From Stemphylium vesicarium (taxonomy: Eukaryota > Ascomycota > Dothideomycetes > Pleosporales > Pleosporaceae): a DNA stretch of 64,000 bases. A model generated the notes under the pieces. It was not told the origin of the DNA. It did no database searches and saw only the letters and a program-made list of their open reading frames with translations. The DNA is taken from NCBI GenBank assembly GCA_004380135.1, contig QXCR01000011.1, forward strand, positions 62,001 to 126,000, in the 5' to 3' direction. A program made the position numbers and the translations under genes. Of the stretch, positions 11,523 through 21,706 are shown piece by piece (the stretch's first letter is position 1; each line of letters opens with the position of its first letter).

Positions 11523-12994
11523 GATCTTACTTATGCGTAAGCGATGGCTGGGGCATCGGTGGGGGTTAACCGATGAGGGGCGATTTGCAGATAACGTTAA
11601 GGGAACTGAGGCATCTGCTCAGATAGTTGAGAAGGTTGGACGTATCATTGAGTGAACAGCTGGTTTGATGATAACGCCCTTCGCTTGTTTCGCGCCCCAT
11701 GTGCGCACGTGATAAGGCCAGCCACCAGGCAACAACAGTCCACCACATTCGATATGCAGTTCTGCTAATACATCGATACTAGATAGATTAGGTGTATGCG
11801 TCTAGTGCTTCGTCTTCGATCTTTTGCGAAATTACGCAAAGCAATAACTAGACCCGCAAATATCTTTAGGGTTATGCGATCCTCGAAATAGGGTATAGGG
11901 TTTGCGTCGCATGTATCCCGCCTATTGAATTAGTGTTAAGCCTTGCCGCTTGACGTTTATCGCCAACAGGAGTGCTAGTAACCAAGCATGCAGCAAAGCC
12001 AGTGCAGTTATGTGGATTGCATAACAGATGCAGGGTCTTTCTTGGTGGACTACGAGGTCGACGAGCTAAGACTATTGAAAAACGGGCAAGCGTTGCCGGT
12101 GCGAAAAGTAGTCGATTCTGTCATATTTCATTTTGTTTGTGTCTGATGCTGTCCATCGGGACGATCGAAGGGCTGTTGCGAGATACCATCAAGAGAACCG
12201 TTTCAGTGGTTGTAAACTGACCCGGGTACAGCATAGGATCAAAGCGAGAGAAATCCGGATGATAGGCATGAGCCATGCAGGAAGGCGTCGCGAAGGAACC
12301 GCTAAGGATGATGAAACCCAAGGACCTGGTACTCAGGTAGGGTGCGTGACAGATCCCTTTACATGGGCTGATGCTCACCGTCTAGAGGATCCTCGATATT
12401 CTTTGATGCAGACATTGATTAACCACGGAGCCATCCAAATACATTGTCTTATCTGCAAATGTTAGCAACATAATAATTGGTGTGAAACACATGCTTCACA
12501 TGTCACCTAGGTTAGGATCGGAAGGGCCGAAGACGCATATTGCGCAGGGGCACTACCCATGTTTGGCAGGTTGGAAGGATTGTGGCTGGACTCTGCTGGG
12601 GTCGGGAAACCCCCAGTTTTCAGGCTCTCGATGGCGCTGAATGGCGTTCAACGGCGTGCAACGGCTTATTGAATCTAGGGAATTGCAAGGCTGTTGACCG
12701 ATGCTAACACGCTTGAGCGCTATCATGTATGTATTTGTAGGGTTTTGGATGGATTCTGTTTGCGACGGCGGACGCGTCTGCAACATATCTAGGTAGCAAC
12801 ATGAGACTTGCAAAGTCCGGCCAAGCCATGCATCCACTTCGGTTGGCAAGCGAGACGGTTCGCAGGAAAGCGTGTCGCTTGGAAGAAGCACCGCGGACTG
12901 GCATGCAAGCTGTCGCGGATTGCTCCCAGGCGTGTCCATCCTTCTTTACTACCAAACTATCAAACTATGAGCCTCCAGCCGTAGACCCTGGATT
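11523..12994. other. Intergenic region, no supported gene
   Basis: No convincing coding frame. It contains a near-palindrome around 11820-11840 (tttgcg…cgcaaa) and a short decamer repeat at 12633-12662. It separates the minus-strand ankyrin-type gene from the plus-strand transporter, so it should hold both promoters. I see no clear TATA box. Confidence 0.5.
12633..12662 (+). repeat. Degenerate decamer repeat, 3 units
   Basis: Three adjacent ten-base units (GGCGCTGAAT, GGCGTTCAAC, GGCGTGCAAC) lie about 330 nt ahead of the ABC transporter start. They could be a regulatory cluster or chance. Confidence 0.5.
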
Positions 12995-15900
12995 ATGGAG
13001 TCGCTAGAGGAGAGGATCGAATCGGGGCTCGTGGGACGTAACGCAGCGCAAGAGTCGGCGTCAGCTCCGCCCCCCGGCCGAACAGAGAGCGACCCAAAGT
13101 TACCGGCTTCCGCGACACCACCCACCCGGGTCTCCACGGGCACGTCGCGCAATGACAACCACGCCCTTTCCTTGCGCGAAGTCGATCCTGTAGCTGTACG
13201 CCTTGAACATTTGAGCGTCTCTGTTGACGAATCTCCAAGTGCGCTTGCCAGCCTTTTCTCCAAAAAGAAGTCGCCACCAAATCACAATGATGTCAAAACA
13301 ATACTGGACGACATATCTGCGGACATGCCATCCGGCAGTGTCACGGCCATCATCGGTGGGAGTGGAAGTGGAAAGACGTCGTTGCTGAATTCCATGAGTG
13401 GGCGTTTAGCTGGAGGAAACCGACTGGCCACTTCGGGCCGCACGCTATTCAATGGTAGCGAAGATGTGTCGCAGATCAAGAGCGCATATGTCATTCAGCA
13501 AGACATACTCCTCCCAACTTTGACAGTTCGAGAGACTCTTATGTATGCCGCGCAATTGCGATTGCCGTCATCCGTCACCCAAAAGGAAAGGAAACAGTTG
13601 GTAGAAGAGGTCATTCTGGAGTTGAGCTTGAAGGAGGCCGCCAACACGAGAATCGGCAACCATGCGCACAAGGGTTGCTCAGGAGGAGAGAAGCGGAGAA
13701 CAAGCATCGGTGTTCAACTTCTGTCGAACCCCTCGCTAATATGGCTGGACGAACCTACCACTGGACTAGATTCGACGAGCGCTTTCCAGGTAATCAAGAC
13801 CTTGCAGACCCTGGCTAGGAAAGGGAGGACAATTATTGTTACTATCCACCAGCCACGTTCCGAGATCTGGGATCTATTCGATAACGTCATTCTCTTGTCC
13901 AAAGGCAATCCTGCATATGCTGGTAGTGCTCAAGAATGCCTACCGTACTTTGCGAAACTGGGCCATAAAATGCCACCATTCACGAACCCAGCAGAGTATC
14001 TAATCGATGTCGTCAGTATTGACAACCGAAGTGAAGAAGCAGAACGTATCGCTCAAGAACGGGTTGGTCGTGTGATAGAGGCATGGAGAGGACATTGCAG
14101 CACTACTCTTAATGAAAAACACGAACCTGGTACTTCGGCTACAGCTGTCACCAAGCTATCCGGCAAGGAAAAACGCGCGAACCGTACTTCGCTCATCCAA
14201 CAGACTCGGGTACTGACCGCAAGGACCTGGACTGTAACAATCCGCGATCCAATGGGTATGTTTGGCAGTCTTGTCGAAGCCATTGGTATGGCAGTCATTA
14301 CAGGTTGGATCTTCCTGCAACTCGACGGTTCGCTATCTGGCATACGATCCCGCCAAGGAGCGCTATACAATGCAGCTGCGCTCCAAGGATATCTCATCCT
14401 GCTGTACGAAACATACCGACTCACTACCGATATCCAACTGTTTGATGAAGAAGCGCGACAAGGCGTGGTTAGCATACCAGCTTTTCTCATCTCCAGAAGG
14501 ATGGCCCGAATCTTTGTTGAGGACATTCCGGTCCCCCTCATCTTCTCCCTTATCTACTACTTCTTCTGTGGCTTCCGCGCGGACGGTGCCCAGTTTCTCA
14601 CATTCTTCGGGATCATATTGCTACATCAATACATCGCAGTGTGCTTCGCCATGACTTGTGTGGCGGTCTCGCGGCACTTTGCCGGTGCCAGTTTGGTCGC
14701 CAATCTGGCATACACTTTACAGTCGATGGCCTGCGGTTATTTCATCCAGTCAAACACCATCCCGATTTACGTACGTTGGACCAAATGGACAGCATATGTC
14801 TTCTACGCTTTTGGGGCTCTATGCGCCAATGAGTTTACCGGCTCGTTCTACGACTGTCCACTGGAGGGCGGCCGATCGAACCCTGCATGCAAAGAATACG
14901 ACGGCGACTTCATCATGGATTCGCTTGGCTTTCCGGACAACTGGGTCTGGAGGCCTATCCTCGCACTTCTTGGTTTCGCTATCGCCTTCTACGTTGGCGC
15001 TGGTGTGCTGCTCAAATTTTGGAACGCCGAAATTGCGATGGCGCGCGCAAGACCATCGACCATGGATGCTTCTGCTGGAAAAGAGAAGATGAGTGCGCAA
15101 GCATCCGAGAATGTGAGGACTATCGATATTCGACTGGAGAGTTATGGAATGGACGTCGAAAAACGCTCGTTGCGGAAGCGCTGGCAGAAGACCATTCTCA
15201 AGCCGATCACTGCAGACTTCCGGCCTGGGTCACTGAACGTCATCATGGGCCCATCAGGTTCCGGAAAGACGTCGCTACTGAACAGCATGGCCATGCGACT
15301 TAAGGACGATACCTCAACGCGATACAAGCAGTATGGAATGATGAGCTATAACAGACTGACCCCCGCCCAAGATGTCGTCCACTCGATTTGCTCCTTCGTC
15401 ACGCAAGACGATGATGCACTTCTAGCCTCGCTTACGGTACGCGAGACTCTCCGTTACGCAGCGGGATTACGTTTACCGAAGTGGATGTCTAAAGAGCAGA
15501 AGACCCAAAAAGCGGAGGAGATCCTCTTGAAGATGGGTCTCAAGGACTGTGCAGACAACCTCATCGGTAATGATCTCGTCAAAGGCATTAGTGGTGGCGA
15601 GAAGCGTCGAGTTACGATTGCTGTGCAGATCCTTACCGAGCCGCGAGTGCTACTCCTTGATGAACCGTTATCAGGCTTGGATGCTTTCACCGCACTTTCC
15701 ATCATGGACGTTCTCCGTGGTCTCGCACAAGAAGGCCGCACGCTAATAGTGACGATCCATCAACCACGCAGTGATTTGTTTGGTCACTTTGGCAACGTTC
15801 TACTTCTCGCCCGCGGCGGCCATCCAATCTATGCTGGCCATTCAACCGACATGCTGCCCCATTTCGCGGGTCTAGGCTACGAATGCCCACAGCACGTCAA

Positions 15901-17055
15901 CCCAGCTGATTTTGCGCTTGACTTGATCACAGTCGACCTCCAGCATGAGGCACGCGAGGCAGCCAGCAGGAAGAAGGTGCGCAAGCTCATCCAATCTTGG
16001 AATCCTGATGCCTTCCCCGCTCCCCGTACTGGCTCAATCACCACACCGGCCGAGTTAGGCAGTATGGCAAGGGAGCCTTCTTCATTCATGTCCGCCTACT
16101 CAATTTTGATCCGACGAGCTACCAAGAACTTGTTTCGCCAGCCTGACATTCTCATCGCACGAATCATGCAAGTCGTGGGTCTGGGCATCGTACTTGCACT
16201 CTACTTTGCACCACTTAAAGCCGATTACTTCTCTGTACAGAACAGACTCGGGTTTCTGGTGGAAATCGCGCCACTTTACTTCGTTGGTAGTAAGTCAGCC
16301 TTATCATGACAGCTTGTATATTGTGCTAATCCCGTGTAGTGCTGAACAACATTGCCGTCTACCCAATCGAGAGAGATGTGTTCTACCGAGACTACGACGA
16401 CCGCATCTATGGCGTGGAAGCCTTCTTCCTCACATACATCTCCATAACGACTCCCTTTGAAATCATCAGCTGCCTCATCTTCTCCGTCCTAGCGGTATTC
16501 GCCGTGGGCCTAGAACACAACGCGCAAACATACTTCATTATTACTTTCAACGCGTTTTGTATCACCAGCTGCGGTGAGAGTCTGGGTATCGCTTTCAACA
16601 CCCTGTTCACACATACTGGTTTCTCGGTCAACTGTATGTCTGTGTTCCTCTCAGTCGCGCAAGTGATGGGAGGCGTCCTCTCACTCGATGTGCCCGACTT
16701 CCTGCAAGCCTGGAACCATCTCTCCCCCGTAAAGTGGGCTGTCGGAAACATGGCGCCATACACTTTGCGCGGCCTAGAGTTCACGTGTGAAGATTGGCAG
16801 AGGGTTAATGGACAATGTCCCATTCAAACTGGTGAGCAAGTCCTTGACTTGTACAAGCTGAACAAGAATCCGGAGATGAATATCATGGCGCTAGGAATAT
16901 GCGCGATTGTATATCGCTTTCTTGCATATGCTGTGCTGAAGGTGGTCAAGGAAAGGTGGCTGGGCAGACTGTGGAGAAAGATGGGCGGGGGAAAGAAAAA
17001 GTATACTGCTCAAACATCCCAGGATGAAGGTAGCATGGATGGTACCACCGCTTAA
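12995..17055 (+). CDS. Full-size ABCG transporter, non-PDR (YOL075C-like), two NBD-TMD halves
   Basis: Two exons, 12995-16289 and 16340-17055 (1,336 aa), separated by a 50-nt intron with GTAAGT donor and gctaat branch. Order is NBD1-TMD1-NBD2-TMD2. NBD1 has Walker A GGSGSGKTS (from residue ~121), signature CSGGEKRR and Walker B 'LIWLDEPTTGLDS' (~250). NBD2 has Walker A GPSGSGKTS (~752), signature ISGGEKRR (~863) and Walker B 'VLLLDEPLSGLDA' (~885). Both sites look catalytically complete, unlike PDR/CDR pumps, whose first NBD has a degenerate Walker A; the PDR N-terminal and CDR domains are also absent. Each half resembles a White/ABCG half transporter, the architecture of yeast YOL075C. It should move lipid-like or xenobiotic substrates across the plasma or vacuolar membrane by ATP hydrolysis. 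The substrate is unknown. It is convergent with the gene at 17347-18405. Confidence 0.95.
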
Positions 17056-17346
17056 TTGTTCCTATTTCAAGCACTGCAAGAGGAGGTATCAAGTCGGAAA
17101 GAAATTGTAGATATCTCATCTATTTACATTCTGCGCGCCTTGCACGCTCCCATGACTCTCATTGTGGTGTCAACGGAAGAAAAGTAAGATGCTAGCGCCC
17201 GCTAACCTGTGAGCGAGTGAGAGATTCCCAAAAAGCAACGCCGTGATCTTTGAAGAAGTAAACAACAAGAAATGAAACAGCCCAGAACGATGATCCAGCA
17301 GCTAATGACACGACCCAGTATGGGCATGCTCAATTCCCATCGATGT

Positions 17347-18405
17347 CTAGACCCGATGGCCCCACAGATGCAGCGAATTCCCACCCACCCTATTCCTCGT
17401 ATTATCCCACCCAGCATCCTTCATCGTCAGCACCTTGGACACAGCATCATTATACCTAAACGTCTGCCCCTTCTCCCACAGCCCATTACCCAACTCAATA
17501 CACTCCGTAACTGCCGTATTCTCGAGCTGATCATCGAGCGCCCCATCGTTGCAAATTTGAATCAAGCGGTTCAAGCCCGTAGTACTAGCAGCAGCTAACT
17601 GCTCAACAGGCAGTGCGGCACCCGGAGAAAGCCAGGGACAGACGTTACCCGTGATGCGCATGAAGATTGTGTGTTCAGCCGACTCAACAAGCATAACACC
17701 AGCCGGAATACCGCCCGAGATCTGTGACACGTCTGCTTGCGGCGGTTGAGCGTGGTGCCCGTGGTTCCCGTCATGGAAAAGGGGGGCTGGGCGGTGATGT
17801 TGGGAGCCTGCCATGCCGGGCAAGCCCATCATGATGGGTGCTGGCGCAACAACACCCGCTGCAGGTACATTGCCGAACGCCAATCCACCACCTGCCCATA
17901 GCGGCGCGGCTGGCGCGAACGGCTGCACGGCGCCTGGCACAGCACCGGGCGGCGGCGGTGGGAAAGGCAAGCCGTTCGCGTTCAAGCCAAAGCCTATACC
18001 GTATTGAGCATTGGGAATGAAATTTCCAAAGCGGATCGGGGCGAGGGGCCCACCACCTGGTGGTATGAAGCCTCCGCCCATGAGGAAGGGGTCCATGATG
18101 CCGAGGGGAGGGAAGACGGGTGGAAACGCACCTATGCCTACTCCAAATGGAGGTGCGATGCCGAGTGCGGGTCCGCCGATGCCGATGGGGAGGGGAGGGC
18201 CGTAGATAGGGGCGTGTTGATGTTGCTGTTCGACGACGACTTGGGCGGGTCCCCCTGCAGCAGCAGCAGCGGCGGCGGGAACAGGAGGTGCTTGGGGCGC
18301 AGGACCACGACCGTTGATAGGGGGGGGTGGGGGTTCGCGGTTTATGTTGGGGTTGTTGCCGACGTTGACGTGCCAGGGGTGACCGGCTGGAGGACCGGCT
18401 GACAT
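17347..18405 (-). CDS. Pro/Gly/Ala-rich protein with distinct C-terminal domain, unknown function
   Basis: A single-exon reading frame of 352 aa from the first ATG (18405). The first ~230 residues are low-complexity: Pro, Gly, Ala and Met-rich, with a poly-Pro stretch, a 7-Ala run (encoded by GCN repeats near 18255-18280) and repeated short PPxG/GGG turns. The last ~115 residues change character: normal complexity, three cysteines, predicted helical, containing 'AGVMLVESAEHTIFMRITG' and 'GLNRLIQICNDGALDDQLE', so probably folded. No signal peptide or TM segment is evident. I do not recognise the family. Such layouts occur in fungal RNA-binding or condensate-forming proteins, but nothing here proves that. 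The reading frame being open through low-complexity sequence and ending in a normal domain argues that it is real. Confidence 0.7.
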   Translation of the reverse strand: MSAGPPAGHPWHVNVGNNPNINREPPPPPINGRGPAPQAPPVPAAAAAAAGGPAQVVVEQQHQHAPIYGPPLPIGIGGPALGIAPPFGVGIGAFPPVFPPLGIMDPFLMGGGFIPPGGGPLAPIRFGNFIPNAQYGIGFGLNANGLPFPPPPPGAVPGAVQPFAPAAPLWAGGGLAFGNVPAAGVVAPAPIMMGLPGMAGSQHHRPAPLFHDGNHGHHAQPPQADVSQISGGIPAGVMLVESAEHTIFMRITGNVCPWLSPGAALPVEQLAAASTTGLNRLIQICNDGALDDQLENTAVTECIELGNGLWEKGQTFRYNDAVSKVLTMKDAGWDNTRNRVGGNSLHLWGHRV

Positions 18406-19135
18406 TGATGATTGATAGCAATGAGGCTGCACTGAGATGAAAAAGGGGAGAGTGAGGAGTGGAGTGAGATGGCTGCAGCGACAAGTATGCTGGCTTCAGG
18501 TCAAGATACTCCCTAGGGTCACTGAAGTAGATGGAAGAGGAGCGTGAGGATAGATAAGTATGCGAAAGGTGATGCTGAATTACATATAAGTAAAGGACTG
18601 GAGCTGAGGCTGTGTTGGATATTACTGCGATACGTGGAGATGGTTGTGATGTGCAGCGAACAGCCGGGCAGTTCATATAGTATGATTGTTGAATGTGCCC
18701 ATCAAGGGGAATGTTGATGTGACGAGGAGAGGTTGAGGTTTGACTGGCGAACACGTCAATGTGACGAAGTGGATCTGATCAAACAATGTTAGCCAGGTCA
18801 TTGATGGATACAGAACGCAATGGTCTTGAGAAAGGCGCGCATGGAGGGGATAGCCGGGTGAGATAGCCTCGTGGCAGCATGTTTCACATGGGGAGTGAAG
18901 CGTTTGAGTATCCATTCACACAGGGCCATCCGTTGTTTTGATTCTTGGTGAACAAGTTCAAAGCCGCCGATGTCGTGAACGGAGCGAAGATGAGACAATA
19001 ATGATCCAATTCTGTGTAATGGATGTATATACATTGAAGTAAATTGAAGCATGTAGCTCGAAAGAATACTGGCGAAGAAAACCTTCGGTCGTCTTATTGC
19101 CGCGTTGGGAACACGTCTCGTGGCAGGCAGCACAC
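18406..19135. other. Intergenic region between the Pro-rich gene and the AA9 gene
   Basis: About 730 nt, both neighbours on the minus strand. It must hold the promoter of the Pro-rich gene and the 3' end of the AA9 gene. No credible coding frame; only short shadow frames. Confidence 0.5.
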
Positions 19136-19964
19136 CTAGTAAGTTGCGACCTTGGGGCCTGGCACGACGTAGCTGTTGAAGTTGCTGTAGATGTTGGCAG
19201 TGTAACCAGAGTCAGTGCTCTTGACCTAAATGTGGGTGTACCAAGTCAGTAAATGTGCCACTTGCAGTTCGTACGTGGGTAAAGACTTACATGTCCGGGA
19301 ATCTTGGTGGTAGGCGAAGGGCTACCGCTGCCACCACCAGTGACCTTCAATTGTGCGCAAGAGATGTAGAATTGGGGCGGGCTGCCGGGATTGTGGATAC
19401 CGAGCTGTTCGATGCGGAGGAGGTACTCTCCAGCGGGGATCTGGTTGGGTATGGTCGTTGAGTAGGTGGCTATAAGGAGATCAGCGAAATTTGCGAGTGG
19501 ATGTTTTTCGGTTCCTCTTACCGCTCATGTCCCATTTGGCCTGGCCACCGGAGAAGTCGGGACCAATCTCCTTGATCTTGAACCAGTCGCTAGAGCCATC
19601 TGCTGCTGCGGCAGATGCGACCTTGGTCATGTAGAATGAGATGGGTCCCTGGTGGTAGACGGCCTGATCGGCGGTGAAGGAGACGGTCGAGCCAGCGGCA
19701 ACTGAAACAGTTGAGACTCCGCTACCACTGTTACCGCCTGCATTGCAGCGGAGGTTCTTGTCTGAAAGGTCGGTAACAGGGCTGTTGTTCGGTACAGGTC
19801 TAACTGCCTGGGATGACTTAACGCCGTTCGCGGTAATGCTCTGGAAGATGTCTTTGACTCGGTCAGTAGATCCTTGATGATGCTTGATGATGCATCATAC
19901 AATGAGCTTGAGCAACCTCAGTAAGGGCCGCGAGGGCCATTGTAGCGACAGCGAAGCACTTCAT
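19136..19964 (-). CDS. AA9 lytic polysaccharide monooxygenase (formerly GH61), secreted
   Basis: Four exons on the minus strand: 19964-19901, 19851-19522, 19469-19291, 19225-19136 (220 aa); introns of 49, 52 and 65 nt. The signal peptide is residues 1-20 (MKCFAVATMALAALTEVAQA), and cleavage exposes His21, the N-terminal His of the copper histidine brace. The second copper His is H88 in a 'YHQGP' motif and the axial Tyr is Y166 in 'QFYISC', the AA9 pattern. AA9 enzymes oxidatively cleave cellulose or related beta-glucans outside the cell, using H2O2 or O2 with a reductant. There is no CBM1 or C-terminal extension, so it is a minimal single-domain form of normal length. A TATATAA-like box lies ~100 nt upstream. 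It is divergent from the copper amine oxidase. Confidence 0.95.
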
Positions 19965-21706
19965 GATTGAAGATAGGGGATGAGATATGGATGAAGTCGG
20001 TAGCGAGTGAAGTGAAGGTGTTGGTGATCTGGGTAGAGAATACGAAGAGAACTGCTCTTGATGTTATATACATTTTCTTGCGCATCTCGGTTGGCTTCCA
20101 TTCCCATATTGCGCGATACCATGCACTTCCAAGCAGCGCGAACCTCGAGCCATGATTGGATCAGCCATGAAACTCGAAATGAAGAAACGTCACAGGACGG
20201 CCACGCTGGTTTCTGGATGCCGGTAGAGAACCCGGGACATGAGGCGAGTTGTGGGTACTCATTGCCGGTGGCATTTAAATTGATGTTCCTTTTAGAGGCG
20301 ACCTGGTGACAAAAGGGCAGGGTGGTTTCGTGACGGTATGGCAGGTAATATCGCCAGTATAGCATTTTGCCATTCAGGATTGTCAATCTTTGGACCTGCA
20401 TGCGCCAAACGAGACTTTTGGGCAAATGAGAGAGGCTAGAAGAAAAATGGTTGTGGGTCTGGTGAGTTTGCAGAATGAGATTGGCGCATATCTGGAACAA
20501 CACAACGCTCAACGCTTAGGATAGATTAATATCTGGGGTAATATGTTTAGATTGACGTGGACCTGAGCTAATGCGGAACTCGAAGCGATCAGAAGAAAAA
20601 GGAAACAACGCCGCTTTTCTGTACTCACCAGGCTCATGTTCGGGCATGTACTACGGTAAAATACGATGTTTGTGGGCGAGTGTTTGAGGATGGTTGCTGC
20701 GCGCGCACGTGCAGTCGGTGACAGCCTCATGCGGCAGAAGCTTCTGACAGCCGCGCGCTGCATCAAGTCACGCGGTGGCTGAGAAGGACATCACCGGATT
20801 TGTAGCGATACCATGGCGGATTGTGTGTGTGTGTGGCCTTAGTCCATTCTCGTGGTGGACAAAATCCCGCAAATGTTGTTGTGTAGACATTCCGACGTTG
20901 CTCATTGTTTCGCGGGTTGACCTAGGCCCAGTTTTCGTGTTTCGTGTTGCTGGCGGCGAACATCCAGGGAACAAATTTCGATAATTGTGGGATCTGGTCG
21001 CCAGTTGCACGCGTTCGGTATATATAAGGTAGGTGCCTCGGGTCCGCAGGGTAGACGAAGGGAGCTCCCTTTACGTTTGTGTCTCGATGACGCACATAAA
21101 TAACATCGCCACCGACTTGGTGGGATTGAGCGGTTAAGTACCACATGCATTATATGATGTGAGGACGCCCCATCGCTCCGAATATTGATGTCCTTGCTGT
21201 CAAAATGAGATTGTGAGTAATGACTGGTCGTTTCTGTGCGGGAGATGTAGCCTCAACAGACAGACTGCTACAACCATCGCACCATCGTCTTGTGTGGCAG
21301 TTTACATCGCCCGTATGTCGATTGCACGGGCAAGTTTGATCGATGACGAGGGCAAGCATCTTGTCGTGGTACCTGGACTGGTTGTGGCAGGCCGTACAGG
21401 AAAGCTTGCCACGCCCCCCACCAAAGACAGCAGCACATGTAAGCAAGAGCGGGGTAGCGCACGTGACTCTCCTGCACTTCTCGTATCGACTGCCGAACCT
21501 CTATTACCGATCCGGCATGTCCTTGCGAACATCTGGAGACCGCAGATACGCCAGCTCCACTTCCTTATCACGTCGAAATGCTGTGTTAGGTAAGAAGCAT
21601 ATAGTAAATAGCGGTATAAGTCGATTCTGAACTACTCTCTCCTTCCATCTCCTACACGTAGACTTTGGAACTTGAATCGCAGTTTGCTTTTACGTATCCA
21701 AGCAAT
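19965..21706. other. Divergent intergenic region of the two copper-enzyme genes
   Basis: About 1.7 kb between the divergent AA9 and copper amine oxidase starts. It holds the AA9 TATA box, a (TG)7 run near 20821-20835, a TATATATAAGG stretch at 21019-21029 on the plus strand (about 680 nt before the amine oxidase ATG, far for a core promoter) and a CT-rich tract just before 21660. No credible coding frame. Confidence 0.55.
20062..20072 (-). promoter_or_regulatory. TATA-like box of the AA9 gene
   Basis: On the minus strand the sequence reads TATATAACAT, about 100 nt upstream of the AA9 start codon, a normal distance for a strongly regulated fungal secretory gene. Confidence 0.45.

Noticed and set aside
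9354..17055. Secondary-metabolite cluster (NmrA-like, ABC pump, regulators)
   Set aside because: No PKS, NRPS, terpene cyclase, P450 or methyltransferase is present, and the genes are far apart with unrelated orientations.
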